NCBI RefSeq assembly: GCF_024584435.1
Contig: NZ_CP102197.1
Span: 992,001 to 1,056,000 of the forward strand
DNA from: Schaalia odontolytica
GTDB taxonomy: Bacteria; Actinomycetota; Actinomycetes; Actinomycetales; Actinomycetaceae
DNA length: 64,000 nucleotides
Reading direction: 5' to 3'
Shown here: piece by piece, positions 35,051 to 45,159 of the stretch
How positions within the stretch are numbered: position 1 is the stretch's first letter
Layout: the number at the start of each line of letters is the position of its first letter
Notes under the pieces: generated by a model
What the model was told of the DNA's origin: nothing
Database searches by the model: none
Seen by the model: the letters and a program-made list of their open reading frames with translations, nothing else
Made by a program: the position numbers and the translations under genes

Positions 35051-35670
35051 GGCGTGTCCCACGGCTCCTCCTGCGCCGCATCCTCGCTCTCCCACGACGC
35101 CAGCGCGCGCGACACGGCGGCCGACGCGACCGACGGAGAGTACCCCTTGCGTGCCAGCATCGAGGCCAGGCGCCGATAGGCGGTCTGACGGCTGACTCCT
35201 TGCAGTGAGCGTCGCCTGCGGGCAACCAGGTCGTCAGCCCGCGCTTCCTCGTCGTCGCGGTCGATCTGCGCGACGGCTCGCTCGATGACGTCGGCCCCCA
35301 ATCCCTTGCGCGACAGCGTATCGCGCAGGGCTCGCCCGGAGGCGCCCGTCGCCGCGAAGCGTGACCGGACGAGAGCGTCCGCGTAGGCTTGATCATCCAC
35401 GAGGCCGACGGCCTCCAGGCGCGCCACGACCTCCTCGGCGACCTCGGTGCGAAACCCCCGCCCCACCATCGCGGCAACCAGTTCGGCGCGCGAGCACGCT
35501 CGGGCGTCAAGCTTGCGAAGAGCCACCTCACGGGCTGCCTCAACGGCTTCGGTCCCGCTCAGGGCGGCGTTGCGTTCGCGGGCACGCGCCAGCCTCTCAC
35601 CGGGGGAGGAACGAGGCGCGCGCTCCTCCCCCAGCTCCGGATGGTCCTCGGGATCCAGGTAGCGAACCAC
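35047..35670 (-). CDS. recX: Regulatory protein RecX
   Basis: RecX binds RecA filaments and limits their activity. 207 aa, helical, with repeated three-helix units (RKLDARACSRAELVAAMVGRG; AEEVVARLEAVGLVDDQAYADALVRSR; ALRDTLSRKGLGADVIERAV) as in the family. GTG start only 3 nt after the recA stop, so it is co-transcribed with recA and hence with the SOS response. Confidence 0.93.
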   Translation of the reverse strand: MVRYLDPEDHPELGEERAPRSSPGERLARARERNAALSGTEAVEAAREVALRKLDARACSRAELVAAMVGRGFRTEVAEEVVARLEAVGLVDDQAYADALVRSRFAATGASGRALRDTLSRKGLGADVIERAVAQIDRDDEEARADDLVARRRRSLQGVSRQTAYRRLASMLARKGYSPSVASAAVSRALASWESEDAAQEEPWDTP

Positions 35671-35673
35671 GGC

Positions 35674-36765
35674 CTAGAAGCCCGCGTCCTCGTCGGGGTC
35701 GATGGCCGAGACCTCCTGCGAGGGCGCCTCGGGTTCGGGGGCGTCCCCGATTCCCAGCGAGAGCAGGATCTTCTGCTCAATCTCGTTCGCGAGCTCGGGG
35801 TTGTCTGCCAGGAATTGACGGACATTTTCCTTACCCTGACCGAGCTGGTCGTCCCCGTAGGTGAACCACGAGCCGGACTTGCGCACGATGCCGGCCTCGA
35901 CGCCCATGTCGATGATGGAGCCCTCACGTGAGATTCCCTTGCCGTAGACGATATCGAACTCGGCCTGTTTGAAGGGAGGCGCCATCTTGTTCTTGACAAC
36001 CTTGGCGCGCGTGCGGTTACCGACGGGAGCTCCGGCCTCCTTCAGGGTTTCGATGCGGCGCACGTCGATACGCACCGAGGCGTAGAACTTCAGCGCCTTG
36101 CCGCCGGTGGTCGTCTCGGGGGATCCAAAGAAGACGCCGATCTTCTCGCGCAGCTGGTTGATGAAGATCGCGGTCGTTCCCGTCGCAGACAGCGCGCCCG
36201 TGATCTTACGCAGCGCCTGGCTCATGAGGCGAGCCTGGAGTCCCACGTGGGAGTCACCCATCTCCCCCTCGATCTCTGCCTTCGGGACGAGCGCGGCGAC
36301 GGAGTCGATGACGATGATATCGATGCCGCCTGAGCGAATCAGCATGTCCGCGATCTCGAGGGCCTGCTCGCCGGTATCGGGCTGGGACACGAGGAGCGAG
36401 TCCGTATCGACGCCGAGTGCGCGGGCGTAGACGGGATCGAGGGCGTGCTCGGCATCAATGAACGCAGCGTTGCCGCCGGCCTTCTGGGCGCTCGCGACCG
36501 CGTGCAGGGCAACCGTCGTCTTACCGGAGGATTCGGGTCCGTAGATCTCGATGACGCGGCCGCGCGGAAGGCCACCGATTCCGAGGGCGACGTCGAGGGC
36601 GAGGGAGCCGGTAGGGATCACCTGGACGGGGGGACGGTTGTCGTCACCCAATCGCATGACAGAGCCCTTGCCGAACTGCTTATCGATCTGCGAGAGCGCC
36701 ACTTCGAGCGCCTTGTTGCGATCGTTGGCGATCGTCTTTGCCGCGGGTGCTTTACGGGCTGCCAT
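35674..36765 (-). CDS. recA: Recombinase RecA
   Basis: RecA forms ATP-dependent filaments on single-stranded DNA, drives strand exchange and triggers LexA cleavage. The 363 aa product has Walker A GPESSGKT (about 76-83), the [21 protein letters not shown]alker B region and the [21 protein letters not shown]-binding loops. No intein. The ATG at 36763-36765 follows AAGGAA; the longer frame upstream overlaps the regulatory region. An SOS box lies 169 bp upstream, giving a long 5' leader. Confidence 0.98.
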   Translation of the reverse strand: MAARKAPAAKTIANDRNKALEVALSQIDKQFGKGSVMRLGDDNRPPVQVIPTGSLALDVALGIGGLPRGRVIEIYGPESSGKTTVALHAVASAQKAGGNAAFIDAEHALDPVYARALGVDTDSLLVSQPDTGEQALEIADMLIRSGGIDIIVIDSVAALVPKAEIEGEMGDSHVGLQARLMSQALRKITGALSATGTTAIFINQLREKIGVFFGSPETTTGGKALKFYASVRIDVRRIETLKEAGAPVGNRTRAKVVKNKMAPPFKQAEFDIVYGKGISREGSIIDMGVEAGIVRKSGSWFTYGDDQLGQGKENVRQFLADNPELANEIEQKILLSLGIGDAPEPEAPSQEVSAIDPDEDAGF

Positions 36766-36925
36766 GATGTTCCTTTCGTCTTCAGGCCTCTCCGGCCTGC
36801 GGGTGTCCTGGCCCAGATGCCGCCCCTCTCCGAGGCGCCATGACGAGTATGCGACCGGCCATCGTCGTTTGCGTCCGATGCGCGCTACCCTGTGGGCAAC
36901 GCGCGTGGATGCCTCGCCGCAGGAC

Positions 36926-36931
36926 AGCTTA
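36926..36931 (-). promoter_or_regulatory. recA -10 element TAAGCT
   Basis: TAAGCT on the minus strand directly downstream of the SOS box; if used, the recA leader is about 155 nt long. Confidence 0.45.
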
Positions 36932-36933
36932 GA

Positions 36934-36949
36934 TGGAACAGGTGTTCGA
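36934..36949. promoter_or_regulatory. SOS box upstream of recA
   Basis: Read on the minus strand, TCGAACACCTGTTCCA matches TCGAAC-N4-GTTCGA with one difference. It lies between DUF3046 and recA and just upstream of a -10-like TAAGCT. Confidence 0.7.
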
Positions 36950-36976
36950 TGCTCGCGCGACACGCCGCGCCTCGCG

Positions 36977-37201
36977 TCACCTCCGACGCTCGCGAGGATC
37001 GACGCGGTGGATCCAACGCGCGTCATCACGCCCCGTTTCACCGCACAGGGCCTCCCACACGGAGTCTGGATCCGCTCCTCCTGCAAGCGCCTCTCGGGCG
37101 GTCGCCCCCAGCGGGGAGAGGTAGAGGTCACTGACATAGGAGCGGCCGAGGGCCGACCCGAAGGTCGCCTCGACCGCCTCGTAGAACTCCGAATGCTTCA
37201 C
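36977..37201 (-). CDS. DUF3046 family protein
   Basis: Small 74 aa protein beginning [19 protein letters not shown], the hallmark of DUF3046, with [11 protein letters not shown] in the C-terminal half. It occurs almost only in actinobacteria, between the ClgR-type regulator and recA, exactly as here. Function unknown. GTG start 3 nt after the upstream regulator's stop, so it is in the same transcript. Confidence 0.88.
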   Translation of the reverse strand: MKHSEFYEAVEATFGSALGRSYVSDLYLSPLGATAREALAGGADPDSVWEALCGETGRDDARWIHRVDPRERRR

Positions 37202-37204
37202 GCG

Positions 37205-37519
37205 TCAAGAGATGAGCGTGACGGGCATGATGTCATCAGGAACAGCGTCGGGAACAACCGCACCATCGATGACCGCCATGCGCTCGGACACCTCGCGCAA
37301 GACGAACCAGAGGGGAACGCGCAGGGCGGAGGTGATTGCGTCAAGGAGTTCGGAGGAGGCTTCCTTCTGCCCGCGTTCGACCTCTGAGAGGTAGCCGAGG
37401 GAGACCTGTGCCTCAGAAGAGACTTCGCGCAGGGTTCGACCCTGGCGCTGGCGGATGCCTCGCAGGACATCGCCGAGTTCGCTGCGCAGCAGCGGCCTTT
37501 CGCTCAGTGTCTTTTCCAT
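37205..37519 (-). CDS. clgR: XRE-family regulator of the ClgR type
   Basis: 104 aa with an N-terminal helix-turn-helix ([45 protein letters not shown], about 14-58) and a short tail. In actinobacteria ClgR activates clp protease and other stress genes and is found in this pgsA-clgR-DUF3046-recA neighbourhood. TAGAGT lies 6 nt before the ATG, so the mRNA is probably leaderless. The gene name rests on similarity and context. Confidence 0.85.
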   Translation of the reverse strand: MEKTLSERPLLRSELGDVLRGIRQRQGRTLREVSSEAQVSLGYLSEVERGQKEASSELLDAITSALRVPLWFVLREVSERMAVIDGAVVPDAVPDDIMPVTLIS

Positions 37520-37525
37520 AGTGTT

Positions 37526-37531
37526 ACTCTA
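37526..37531 (-). promoter_or_regulatory. Leaderless -10 element TAGAGT (clgR)
   Basis: TAGAGT on the minus strand, 6 nt before the clgR ATG. Confidence 0.5.
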
Positions 37532-37689
37532 GCCGTTCTCGATCGGGGGTCGCATCGCCAGTTCGCGCATCGGACCAACGTAAGAGGCCGCAGTCTCGAC
37601 GCCGAATGCGCTCATACCTCATCAACGCGCCCGCATTGGCGCCTATTCCGCCGGGACGCGATCCCACCTATGCATTGCGTCACCCAGGC

Positions 37690-38403
37690 TCAACTTTGGA
37701 CGTGCTGACCGGCCGGGGTTCTTCCCTCGGTCTTGGTCTCCGGCTCCTCGGCCCGAGCCTCATCCCCGGCGTCGACGCTCTGCCCAGACGCGTCGCGCAC
37801 GAGACGCGCCCCCTCCACGACGTAGGTGAAACCCGAGTAGAGGGTCAGCGCGAGCGCGACTCCCGCCAGGGCCTGCCCGAGGCGAATCATGACGACGACC
37901 CAGGCCTCGCTCGTGCTCGCAAGCTCCAGGAAGTGCGCCCACGGGATCAGCAGAGTGCCCAGCGCGATGATCTGCATGAAGGTCTTGAGCTTGCCCGCAT
38001 TGTTCGCCGACACCACGACGCCCCTGCGTAGGAAGAACGCGCGCATCGCGGTGATTCCAAGCTCTCGACAAGCGATGAGCGCGGTCACCCACCACGGCAG
38101 ATAGCCCTGGAGGCTGAGGAGGACGAATCCGCACAGCGTCAACGCCTTGTCGGCGATCGGGTCGACGATCCGACCGAAGTCGGTGATCTGACCCCACGAG
38201 CGGGCCAGCTGCCCGTCGAAGCGATCGGTGATGGCGGCCAGAGCGAAAACGACGAAGGCGAGCCACCGGGCGGTCCACGAATCCTGAAGCCCCAGGATGA
38301 CGAACACGGGAACCAGAACGAGACGAGTCACGGTCAGCACGTTCGGCAGATTCACAACGGATACCTTGCTCTCTCGTTGTACACGCGACACGTTATCGGT
38401 CAT
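37690..38403 (-). CDS. pgsA: CDP-diacylglycerol--glycerol-3-phosphate 3-phosphatidyltransferase
   Basis: Makes phosphatidylglycerophosphate in the membrane. The 237 aa product has the complete CDP-alcohol phosphotransferase motif (DRFDGQLAR through DFGRIVDPIADK, about residues 57-80) and several membrane helices, with a Glu-rich C-terminal tail. The ATG at 38401-38403 follows GAAAGGAA; the frame upstream overlaps ftsK. It starts 17 bp after the ftsK stop. Confidence 0.92.
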   Translation of the reverse strand: MTDNVSRVQRESKVSVVNLPNVLTVTRLVLVPVFVILGLQDSWTARWLAFVVFALAAITDRFDGQLARSWGQITDFGRIVDPIADKALTLCGFVLLSLQGYLPWWVTALIACRELGITAMRAFFLRRGVVVSANNAGKLKTFMQIIALGTLLIPWAHFLELASTSEAWVVVMIRLGQALAGVALALTLYSGFTYVVEGARLVRDASGQSVDAGDEARAEEPETKTEGRTPAGQHVQS

Positions 38404-38420
38404 GTCCGTTTCCTTTCTCC

Positions 38421-41264
38421 TCAGCGGCCTGTCAGCTGCCAAGCGTCCTCATCGTCGTCGGGTTCCTCATCGACCCACGTAGGTGACGAACCTCCAAAGT
38501 TATGACCAGAGTACGGGTCTAACCCGCCGGTGCGCGAATCGCCGGGCTCGGACGCGCCCGCGTCGTGACCGTGCGGCGCTTCCATCCCCTGCGCGCGGGC
38601 GGGCGCATCGACCGCTTCACCGCCGTCCGCGGCGCCCGCCGCATTCTCGGTACCCGCGCCCGGGACGGCCGGCTCGCCCGCGTCGTCGGCTTGCGCCTGC
38701 CCCGCCCCAATGCCCGCGGATTCGCCGCGCAACATCGCCAGGACCTCGGGCAGCTGCTCGGGAGCAACCAGAACCTGGCGCGCCTTGGATCCCTCCGACG
38801 GACCGACGATCTCCCGGGATTCGAGCAGGTCCATGAGTCGCCCGGCGCGAGCAAAACCGACGCGCAGCTTGCGTTGGAGCATCGAGGTTGACCCCAGCTG
38901 GGTCGACACCACGAGCTCGGCGGCCTGCAGGAGGTCTTCGAGGTCGTCGCCGATATCCTCGGCGACTTTGGCTTCCTTCTTATCGGGGACCACGTCGTCT
39001 CGGTAGTGCGCCTCCATCTGTCCCTTCACGTGGGCGACGACCTGGTGAATCTCCGACTCCGAGACCCAGGCTCCCTGCACGCGCATCGGCTTGGACGCGC
39101 CGGCCGGCAGGTAGAGGGCGTCACCCTGCCCGATGAGCTTCTCCGCTCCGGGCTGGTCGAGGATGGTGCGCGAGTCGGTCAGCGACGAGGTCGCGAAGGC
39201 GAGCCTGGAGGGAATGTTCGCCTTGATGAGGCCGGTGACCACATCGACAGAGGGACGCTGGGTGGCCAGCACCAGGTGAATGCCGGCGGCGCGCGCCAGC
39301 TGCGTGATCCGCTGGATCGATGCCTCCACGTCGCGGGGGGCGACCATCATCAGGTCGGCGAGCTCGTCAACGACCACCAGGAGGTACGGGTAGGGGTGGA
39401 GCGTGCGCTGCAAACCAGGCTTGGCCTGAACCTGTCCCGCGGCGACCGCCTTGTTGAAGTCGTCAATGTGCTTGAAGCCGTAGTCCGACAGGTCATCGTA
39501 GCGGGCGTCCATCTCCTTGACGACCCATTCAAGGGCCTCGGCGGCCTTCTTCGCATCCGTGATGATGGGTGAGATCAGGTGGGGGATGCCCTCGTAGATC
39601 GTGAGCTCCACGCGCTTGGGGTCGACGAGGATCATGCGCACCTGCTGGGGGGTCGCGCGCATCATGATCGAGGTAATCATCGAGTTGACGAAGGAGGACT
39701 TACCCGATCCCGTCTGGCCGGCGACCAGCATGTGCGGGGTCTTAGCCAGGTTGGTCACGACGTAGCCACCCTCGACATCCTTGCCCACGCCGACGACCAG
39801 CGGATGCTGGTTGCGGCGTGCGGCGGCCGAACGCAGCACGTCGCCCAGCGCAACGTTCTCGCGGTCGGCGTTGGGAATCTCGATGCCGATGGCGCTCTTG
39901 CCCGGGATTGGTGCGAGGATACGAACGTCCGCCGACGCGACCGCGTAGGCAATGTTCTTGGACAGGTTCGTGAGCTTGTCGACCTTGACGCCTGCCCCCA
40001 GGACGACCTCGTAGCGGGTGACCGTCGGGCCGCGGGAGAACCCGGTGACGCGCGCGTCGATATTGAAGTCCGCGAAAACCTGACCGAGCGCGGCCACGAC
40101 CTGGTCGTTGACCGCCGAACGCGTCATGTGGGGCGGCCCGGACACCAGGAGGTCGTCGGATGGAAGCGTGTAGGAGATGGCCTCGTCGAGGTCGGGCTGG
40201 AATGCTCCCTCGGGTTCGTCGGTGATCGGAGGGGCCGCGGGTTCTTCCTCGGCCGGTGGGACGTGCGCGGGCACGCGTGCAGGCTCGCGCTCCTCGGCGG
40301 AAGCGACGGCGGGGCGCATCTGGGTGAGCATCTCCGTCGGCGCATCGGGCGAGGATGGGCGAGGCCGGGGCGTCGGGGCGTCGGCCGGCTGGGTCGTCGG
40401 AACCGCACCGGATTCGAGGAGCTGAGTCTGCGCGCCGGACTCCGTGTCGGTGGCCTTGCGGAAGGACTCGTCCCCGTCGTATTCGTCGAGGAACGTGTCG
40501 TCTCCGGCTGCCAGGTCCCTGCGCGTCTTCCGGCGCGCTTCCTTGGCTGGATCGCTCTCGCTCGCGTCGCCGTCCTTGTGATCCGCCCCGCCCAGTCGCG
40601 CCGCGAAATCGCGCAGACGAGCGGGAACGTCGGCAACGGCGGTCCGCGTGGCGAGCAGGATCGAGTACACCAGGAGCAGGATCATGAGGGCGCCGGCGCC
40701 CCACCCGGACAGCAGGAGGACGAGCGGGCGAGCAATGAACCAGCCGAGGACGCCCCCGGCCGCCTCAATGCCGGGGTCCTGCTCGAGGCCGGGGTTCCCG
40801 TGGGAGATGTGCACCAGGCCGGTCAGGGCCAGCGAGATTCCGATCCCGCCAGCAACGTGATGGGGCAGGGCCGAGCGACCGGACCGCGCCGAGACCAACT
40901 CGACGGCCAAGGCGACGAGAAGGAGCGGAACGACGACCGAGAAGATGCCGAAGAGGCCCGCCGAGGCATGATGGATGGCATCTCCGGCCTCGCCGGAGAT
41001 CTGAAACCACTCTCGTAGGGCGATGACGATCGCCGCCGCTACGGCGACGAAGGCCGCCGCATCGCGCTTGACCTGAGGGTCGGTGGCCTTCCACGCCCGC
41101 TGGGCACCCAGAGCCGCCCGACCGAGGGCAGAAAAGAAGCGTGCCAGGAATCCCGGCTTCGCCCCCTGCCCCTGGGGTGCCTTGGCGGATCGGGAGGAGG
41201 CCGCTTTCGTGCGCGGACGCGCCGGGCCTTTACCGGAGGAGGAACGTGAAGACGATGATGCCAT
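38421..41264 (-). CDS. ftsK: DNA translocase FtsK
   Basis: Septum-anchored pump that clears chromosome termini at division. 947 aa: basic start, four or five membrane helices (about 65-215), an acidic Pro/Glu-rich linker (about 235-370), then the RecA-like motor with [14 protein letters not shown] (Walker A), [10 protein letters not shown] (Walker B) and a C-terminal gamma winged-helix domain ([22 protein letters not shown]) for DNA polarity signals. After gamma comes an acidic tail of about 130 residues. GGAG lies 5 nt before the ATG. Confidence 0.96.
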   Translation of the reverse strand: MASSSSRSSSGKGPARPRTKAASSRSAKAPQGQGAKPGFLARFFSALGRAALGAQRAWKATDPQVKRDAAAFVAVAAAIVIALREWFQISGEAGDAIHHASAGLFGIFSVVVPLLLVALAVELVSARSGRSALPHHVAGGIGISLALTGLVHISHGNPGLEQDPGIEAAGGVLGWFIARPLVLLLSGWGAGALMILLLVYSILLATRTAVADVPARLRDFAARLGGADHKDGDASESDPAKEARRKTRRDLAAGDDTFLDEYDGDESFRKATDTESGAQTQLLESGAVPTTQPADAPTPRPRPSSPDAPTEMLTQMRPAVASAEEREPARVPAHVPPAEEEPAAPPITDEPEGAFQPDLDEAISYTLPSDDLLVSGPPHMTRSAVNDQVVAALGQVFADFNIDARVTGFSRGPTVTRYEVVLGAGVKVDKLTNLSKNIAYAVASADVRILAPIPGKSAIGIEIPNADRENVALGDVLRSAAARRNQHPLVVGVGKDVEGGYVVTNLAKTPHMLVAGQTGSGKSSFVNSMITSIMMRATPQQVRMILVDPKRVELTIYEGIPHLISPIITDAKKAAEALEWVVKEMDARYDDLSDYGFKHIDDFNKAVAAGQVQAKPGLQRTLHPYPYLLVVVDELADLMMVAPRDVEASIQRITQLARAAGIHLVLATQRPSVDVVTGLIKANIPSRLAFATSSLTDSRTILDQPGAEKLIGQGDALYLPAGASKPMRVQGAWVSESEIHQVVAHVKGQMEAHYRDDVVPDKKEAKVAEDIGDDLEDLLQAAELVVSTQLGSTSMLQRKLRVGFARAGRLMDLLESREIVGPSEGSKARQVLVAPEQLPEVLAMLRGESAGIGAGQAQADDAGEPAVPGAGTENAAGAADGGEAVDAPARAQGMEAPHGHDAGASEPGDSRTGGLDPYSGHNFGGSSPTWVDEEPDDDEDAWQLTGR

Positions 41265-41320
41265 GATTGCTCCACGATATCGCCCGAGCCGCCCCCCGGC
41301 AGGAGGCGCGCCGCGTTCCC

Positions 41321-42268
41321 TCAGCGCAGGATATTAGTAACTACCCCGGTTTCGAGGACGTTCTCCACCTGCTCACGCGTCGGCACGGGCAGCGCTGACT
41401 CGTGGGAGATTGCCAGGGCCGCCCCGGCGTTGGCCATCAGGCATGCCGTCTCCAAGTCGTAGTCCAGGAGGAGACCAGCACACATCTCGGCAATGTGCGT
41501 GTCCCCCACGCCCGCCGTATCGGCGACGCGCGCTTCAAACGCGGGGATCGACACGACGGGGGCGTCGGCGTATTGCTGGATCTCGCTTCCTCGCGCGCCC
41601 ACGCGCCGCACGGTCGCGGCGTCGGCACGCAGGTAGGAACGAATCGTCGACCCGTGGCGATAGGCGTCCAGGATCCCGGCGAGCGCCGACGCCTCCCGAC
41701 TGTTCATCGTCACGACGTCTGCCCGCGGGAAGATCGTCTCCCACGCCTCGACCGGAACCTGGGCGACTGCCGGAGACACCGAGACGACAAGCCTCACGCA
41801 GGCCGGCAGGGCAGCCGCCCACTCGCTCAGTTCGGACGCCGCGTGTGCGCTGGTCATGTCGGAGGCCGCCACGTGAACGACGTCCCCCTCGCGCAGCTCA
41901 ATGTGCTCGAGGGTCGCTTTCGACGGCTCGGATTCCACGCCGGCTGTGACGACCGATCGCATGGCCCCGTCTTCGTCAATGAGCTGGATGACCACGCCGA
42001 TATCGCCGACCAACTCCGGGGTGAGAACGTCCACCCCGGCCTCGACCAGCTGCTGGCGGACCGCGAAGGAGTTCGGGCCCGTGCCCAGCGGCGAGGCGGC
42101 CGCCGTGGGCACGCCCATGGCGGCCGCAGCACACAGCGTCGTGAAGCCCCCACCGGGCCGTGAACTCGCCGCATCGGCGTGCACCGACCCGCCGCGCTCA
42201 GGCATGTACGCGATATGCATCGGCAACACCAGCGCAACGGAGTGCGTCGAAATAAAACGGCCCGACAC
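41321..42268 (-). CDS. PfkB-family carbohydrate kinase
   Basis: 315 aa ribokinase-like sugar kinase. Near the N-terminus [16 protein letters not shown] matches the PfkB substrate motif; the C-terminal signature reads [19 protein letters not shown], where the usual GAGD anion hole is GVGD with the catalytic Asp kept. Substrate not identifiable from sequence; the [19 protein letters not shown] start is unlike the common fructose or ribose kinases. GTG start with AAGGAAG. Sits between RNase J and ftsK, possibly in one transcript. Confidence 0.82.
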   Translation of the reverse strand: MSGRFISTHSVALVLPMHIAYMPERGGSVHADAASSRPGGGFTTLCAAAAMGVPTAAASPLGTGPNSFAVRQQLVEAGVDVLTPELVGDIGVVIQLIDEDGAMRSVVTAGVESEPSKATLEHIELREGDVVHVAASDMTSAHAASELSEWAAALPACVRLVVSVSPAVAQVPVEAWETIFPRADVVTMNSREASALAGILDAYRHGSTIRSYLRADAATVRRVGARGSEIQQYADAPVVSIPAFEARVADTAGVGDTHIAEMCAGLLLDYDLETACLMANAGAALAISHESALPVPTREQVENVLETGVVTNILR

Positions 42269-42332
42269 GAATCTTCCTTTCTTGTCCGCGCGGCTCCGCC
42301 GGGCACCGTGTCCCTCGGCGGATCGATTCGGC

Positions 42333-44027
42333 TTACTGCTCGGTAACCACCGGAACGATCATAGGACGGCGACGCAGACGGCGCGCGACCCAGCGTCCGA
42401 TGACGCGACGCATCGCCTGCTGCAGGACGTAGGGGTCCTGTCCGCCGGGTGCGGCGGCCTCCTTGAGCGCCTGCGTGACGTCGGGAAGGATCTCCTCGAA
42501 CACGTCGTCGTCCTCAGCCATGCCGATCGCACGAATCTCCGGGCCGGCCAGGACTGTCCCCGAATCACGCTCGACGACCGCGAAGATCGAGATGAACCCC
42601 TCCGACCCCAGGGTGCGGCGCGTAGCGAGCTCGTCCTCGGAGATCTCGCCGATCGAGCGGCCATCGACGTACACGTACTCACAGGGAACAACGCCCGACA
42701 CGCGCGCGACGCCGTCTTTGAGGTCGACGGTCACGCCATCCTCGGCGAGGACCACGTGCCGCGGGTCGATACCCGTCTTGACCGCCAGCTGACCGTTGCC
42801 GACCAGGTGGCGAACCTCGCCGTGGATGGGCATCACGTTCCTGGGCTGAATGATGTTGTAGCAGTAGATGAGCTCCCCCGCGCTGGCGTGACCGGACACG
42901 TGGACCTTCGCGTTCTCCTTCGAGACGACGCGTGCGCCCAGGCGGGTCAGATCGTTAATGACGCGATAGACGGAATTCTCGTTGCCCGGGATGAGAGAGG
43001 AGGCGAGAACGACCATGTCGCCCGGCTCGATGCTCACCGTGCGGTGAGATCCCACGGACATGCGCGACAGGGCGGCCATGGGTTCTCCCTGCGAACCCGT
43101 CGCCATGTACACGCGCTGCGAGCGCGGCAGGTCGCCGATGTCCTTAAGGTCCACGATAACGCCGTCGGGAATCGACAGGTAGCCCTTCTCCTCGGCGATG
43201 CGCATGTTGCGTTCCATCGAGCGACCCACGAAGGCGACGCGCCGACCGTGGTGGGCGGCCGCGTTGATGACCTGCTGGACGCGGTGGACATGCGAGGCAA
43301 ACGAGGCGACAACGATCTGACCGCCCTCAGCCTCGCCAAACACCTGATCCAGAACCGGGCCAATCTCGCGCTCCGGCGTGATAAAACCGGGAACCAGGGC
43401 GTTCGTGGAGTCCACCATGAACAGGTCGACCCCCTCCTCGCCCATGCGCGCGAAGGCACGAAGATCCGTCAGGCGTCGGTCGAGGGGCAGCTGATCCATC
43501 TTGAAATCGCCCGTGATCAAGACATTGCCGGCCCGGGTGCGCACGAACACGGCGAGCGCGTCGGGGATCGAGTGCGTGACGGAGACGAACTCGAGGTCGA
43601 AGGGCCCCACATTCAAGCGGTCCCCTTCCGCGACCACGGTGAAGCCAGGGTCACTCAGGCGGTGCTCACGCAGCTTGGGGGCAACGAAGGCAAGGGTCAG
43701 GTCGGAGCCGTACAGGGGGATGTCGCCTCGCAGCTTGAGCAGGTAGGGAACGGCGCCGATATGGTCCTCGTGTCCGTGCGTCAGCACCATGCCGACGACG
43801 TCGTCCATGCGATCCTCGATCCACGAGAAATCGGGAAGGATCAGGTCAACACCCGGCTGACTCTCCTCGGGGAAGAGGACGCCGCAGTCCACGACCAGGA
43901 GCTTGCCCCGGTACTCCAGGACGTTCATGTTGCGCCCGACCTCGCCGAGGCCTCCCAGCGGGATGACTCTCAGAGCGCCCTCTTCCAGGGGCGCGGGTTC
44001 GGTGAGGTTCTCGTACAAAGACTTCAT
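42333..44027 (-). CDS. rnj: Ribonuclease J
   Basis: Metallo-beta-lactamase/beta-CASP ribonuclease for mRNA decay and rRNA maturation. The 564 aa product has THGHEDHIG (metal site, about 80), the beta-CASP region with HVSGHASAGEL, and a C-terminal domain. The ATG at 44025-44027 begins MKSLYENLTEP; CAGACT sits 6 nt upstream and no ribosome site is seen, so translation may be leaderless. It lies downstream of dapA, the common actinobacterial order. Confidence 0.95.
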   Translation of the reverse strand: MKSLYENLTEPAPLEEGALRVIPLGGLGEVGRNMNVLEYRGKLLVVDCGVLFPEESQPGVDLILPDFSWIEDRMDDVVGMVLTHGHEDHIGAVPYLLKLRGDIPLYGSDLTLAFVAPKLREHRLSDPGFTVVAEGDRLNVGPFDLEFVSVTHSIPDALAVFVRTRAGNVLITGDFKMDQLPLDRRLTDLRAFARMGEEGVDLFMVDSTNALVPGFITPEREIGPVLDQVFGEAEGGQIVVASFASHVHRVQQVINAAAHHGRRVAFVGRSMERNMRIAEEKGYLSIPDGVIVDLKDIGDLPRSQRVYMATGSQGEPMAALSRMSVGSHRTVSIEPGDMVVLASSLIPGNENSVYRVINDLTRLGARVVSKENAKVHVSGHASAGELIYCYNIIQPRNVMPIHGEVRHLVGNGQLAVKTGIDPRHVVLAEDGVTVDLKDGVARVSGVVPCEYVYVDGRSIGEISEDELATRRTLGSEGFISIFAVVERDSGTVLAGPEIRAIGMAEDDDVFEEILPDVTQALKEAAAPGGQDPYVLQQAMRRVIGRWVARRLRRRPMIVPVVTEQ

Positions 44028-44170
44028 GATGCCAGTCTGCCACGTCGCGGCCTCTTTCCCATCATCGGGACTCACCGTTGACGGGTCGCCCCCCTCACAC
44101 TTGGCGCATCAATGCTTCCGGCGTGGGGCCGAGGCCGGTCCGCGGCGCCACGCTCCGGGCCGAGCGGGAC

Positions 44171-45067
44171 TCACAGGAGCCCGGTGAGACGCAGGGCGCG
44201 ACGCAGGGCGGACACCTCATCGTCGCTGATGCCTACCATGGGAAGGCGGACGGTCGGGCTATCGATAACGCCCTGCAGCCAGAGCGCATACTTGGCCAGG
44301 ACCGCTCCCTGTCCCCCGCCCATGATTGCGTGCACGAGGGGGCGCAGCGAGTACGAGAGCTCGCGGGCCTCCCACACCTGATCGGAGTCGAGCAGCTCGA
44401 TCATCCGACGATAGTGGGCGGAAGCGACGTGGGTGACGACCGAGATGAAGCCCGAGGCTCCGCCGGTCATCCACGCAAAGTTCAGGGCATCATCGCCCGA
44501 GTAGTACTCCAGGCCCGTTCGATGCATGCGTTCCACGCCGGTCTCCACGTCGCCGGTGGCGTCCTTCACCCCGAGGATACGGGGGTGCTGGGCGAGGATG
44601 TCCAGGGTCGCGTCGGAGAAGGCGATGCCCGTCCGACCGGGAATGTCGTAGAGCATGATCGGCAGGTCGGTCGCATCGGTGACCGCCCGCACGTGAGCAC
44701 GCAGCCCCTCCTGGGAGGGCCGGTTGTAGTAGGGCGAGACGACCAGGAGGCCATCCGCGCCGTGTTCCTGCGCTCCCTGAGCGATTCGAACGGCGTGCGC
44801 CGTGTCGTTCGAGCACGCGCCGCACAGGATGAACGCCCGATCTCCCACGGCCTCGCGGACCGCGTCGGTCAGGTCGTTCTTCTCGGGCTGATGAGTCGTC
44901 GGGGACTCCCCCGTCGTTCCCGACAGGAGGATCGTGTCGCATCCTTCGTCGACGAGCTTGGTTGCCAGGCGCTGAGCGGAATCCAGGTCGACGTCACCCG
45001 ACTGTGTCATGGGGGTGACCATGGCGGCGGCAAGAGAACCGAAGCGGCGGGGAGGAATGTTGCTCAT
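44171..45067 (-). CDS. dapA: 4-hydroxy-tetrahydrodipicolinate synthase
   Basis: Condenses pyruvate with aspartate semialdehyde, entering the lysine/DAP branch. The 298 aa product has SGTTGESPTT, the YYNRPSQEG segment, the catalytic Tyr (MLYDIPGRTG) and the Schiff-base Lys (GVKDATGD). The ATG at 45065-45067 is chosen because TAAGAT lies 7 nt upstream and the family fold starts there; the longer frame to 45181 is unlikely. Confidence 0.95.
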   Translation of the reverse strand: MSNIPPRRFGSLAAAMVTPMTQSGDVDLDSAQRLATKLVDEGCDTILLSGTTGESPTTHQPEKNDLTDAVREAVGDRAFILCGACSNDTAHAVRIAQGAQEHGADGLLVVSPYYNRPSQEGLRAHVRAVTDATDLPIMLYDIPGRTGIAFSDATLDILAQHPRILGVKDATGDVETGVERMHRTGLEYYSGDDALNFAWMTGGASGFISVVTHVASAHYRRMIELLDSDQVWEARELSYSLRPLVHAIMGGGQGAVLAKYALWLQGVIDSPTVRLPMVGISDDEVSALRRALRLTGLL

Positions 45068-45074
45068 GTTCCCC

Positions 45075-45080
45075 ATCTTA
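45075..45080 (-). promoter_or_regulatory. Leaderless -10 element TAAGAT (dapA)
   Basis: TAAGAT on the minus strand, 7 nt before the dapA ATG. A GGGGA within the gap could also act as a weak ribosome site. Confidence 0.45.
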
Positions 45081-45159
45081 CGCGCGGCGCGAAACCGAAG
45101 AACCGGGGCGGTCGCATGTCGAGCGTCATATGAGCGCGCCTCGCCTTCGCGGCGGGCCT

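Noticed and set aside
35674-37137. Long N-terminal extension of recA
   Set aside because: It crosses the SOS box and DUF3046; RecA begins at [10 protein letters not shown] with AAGGAA upstream.
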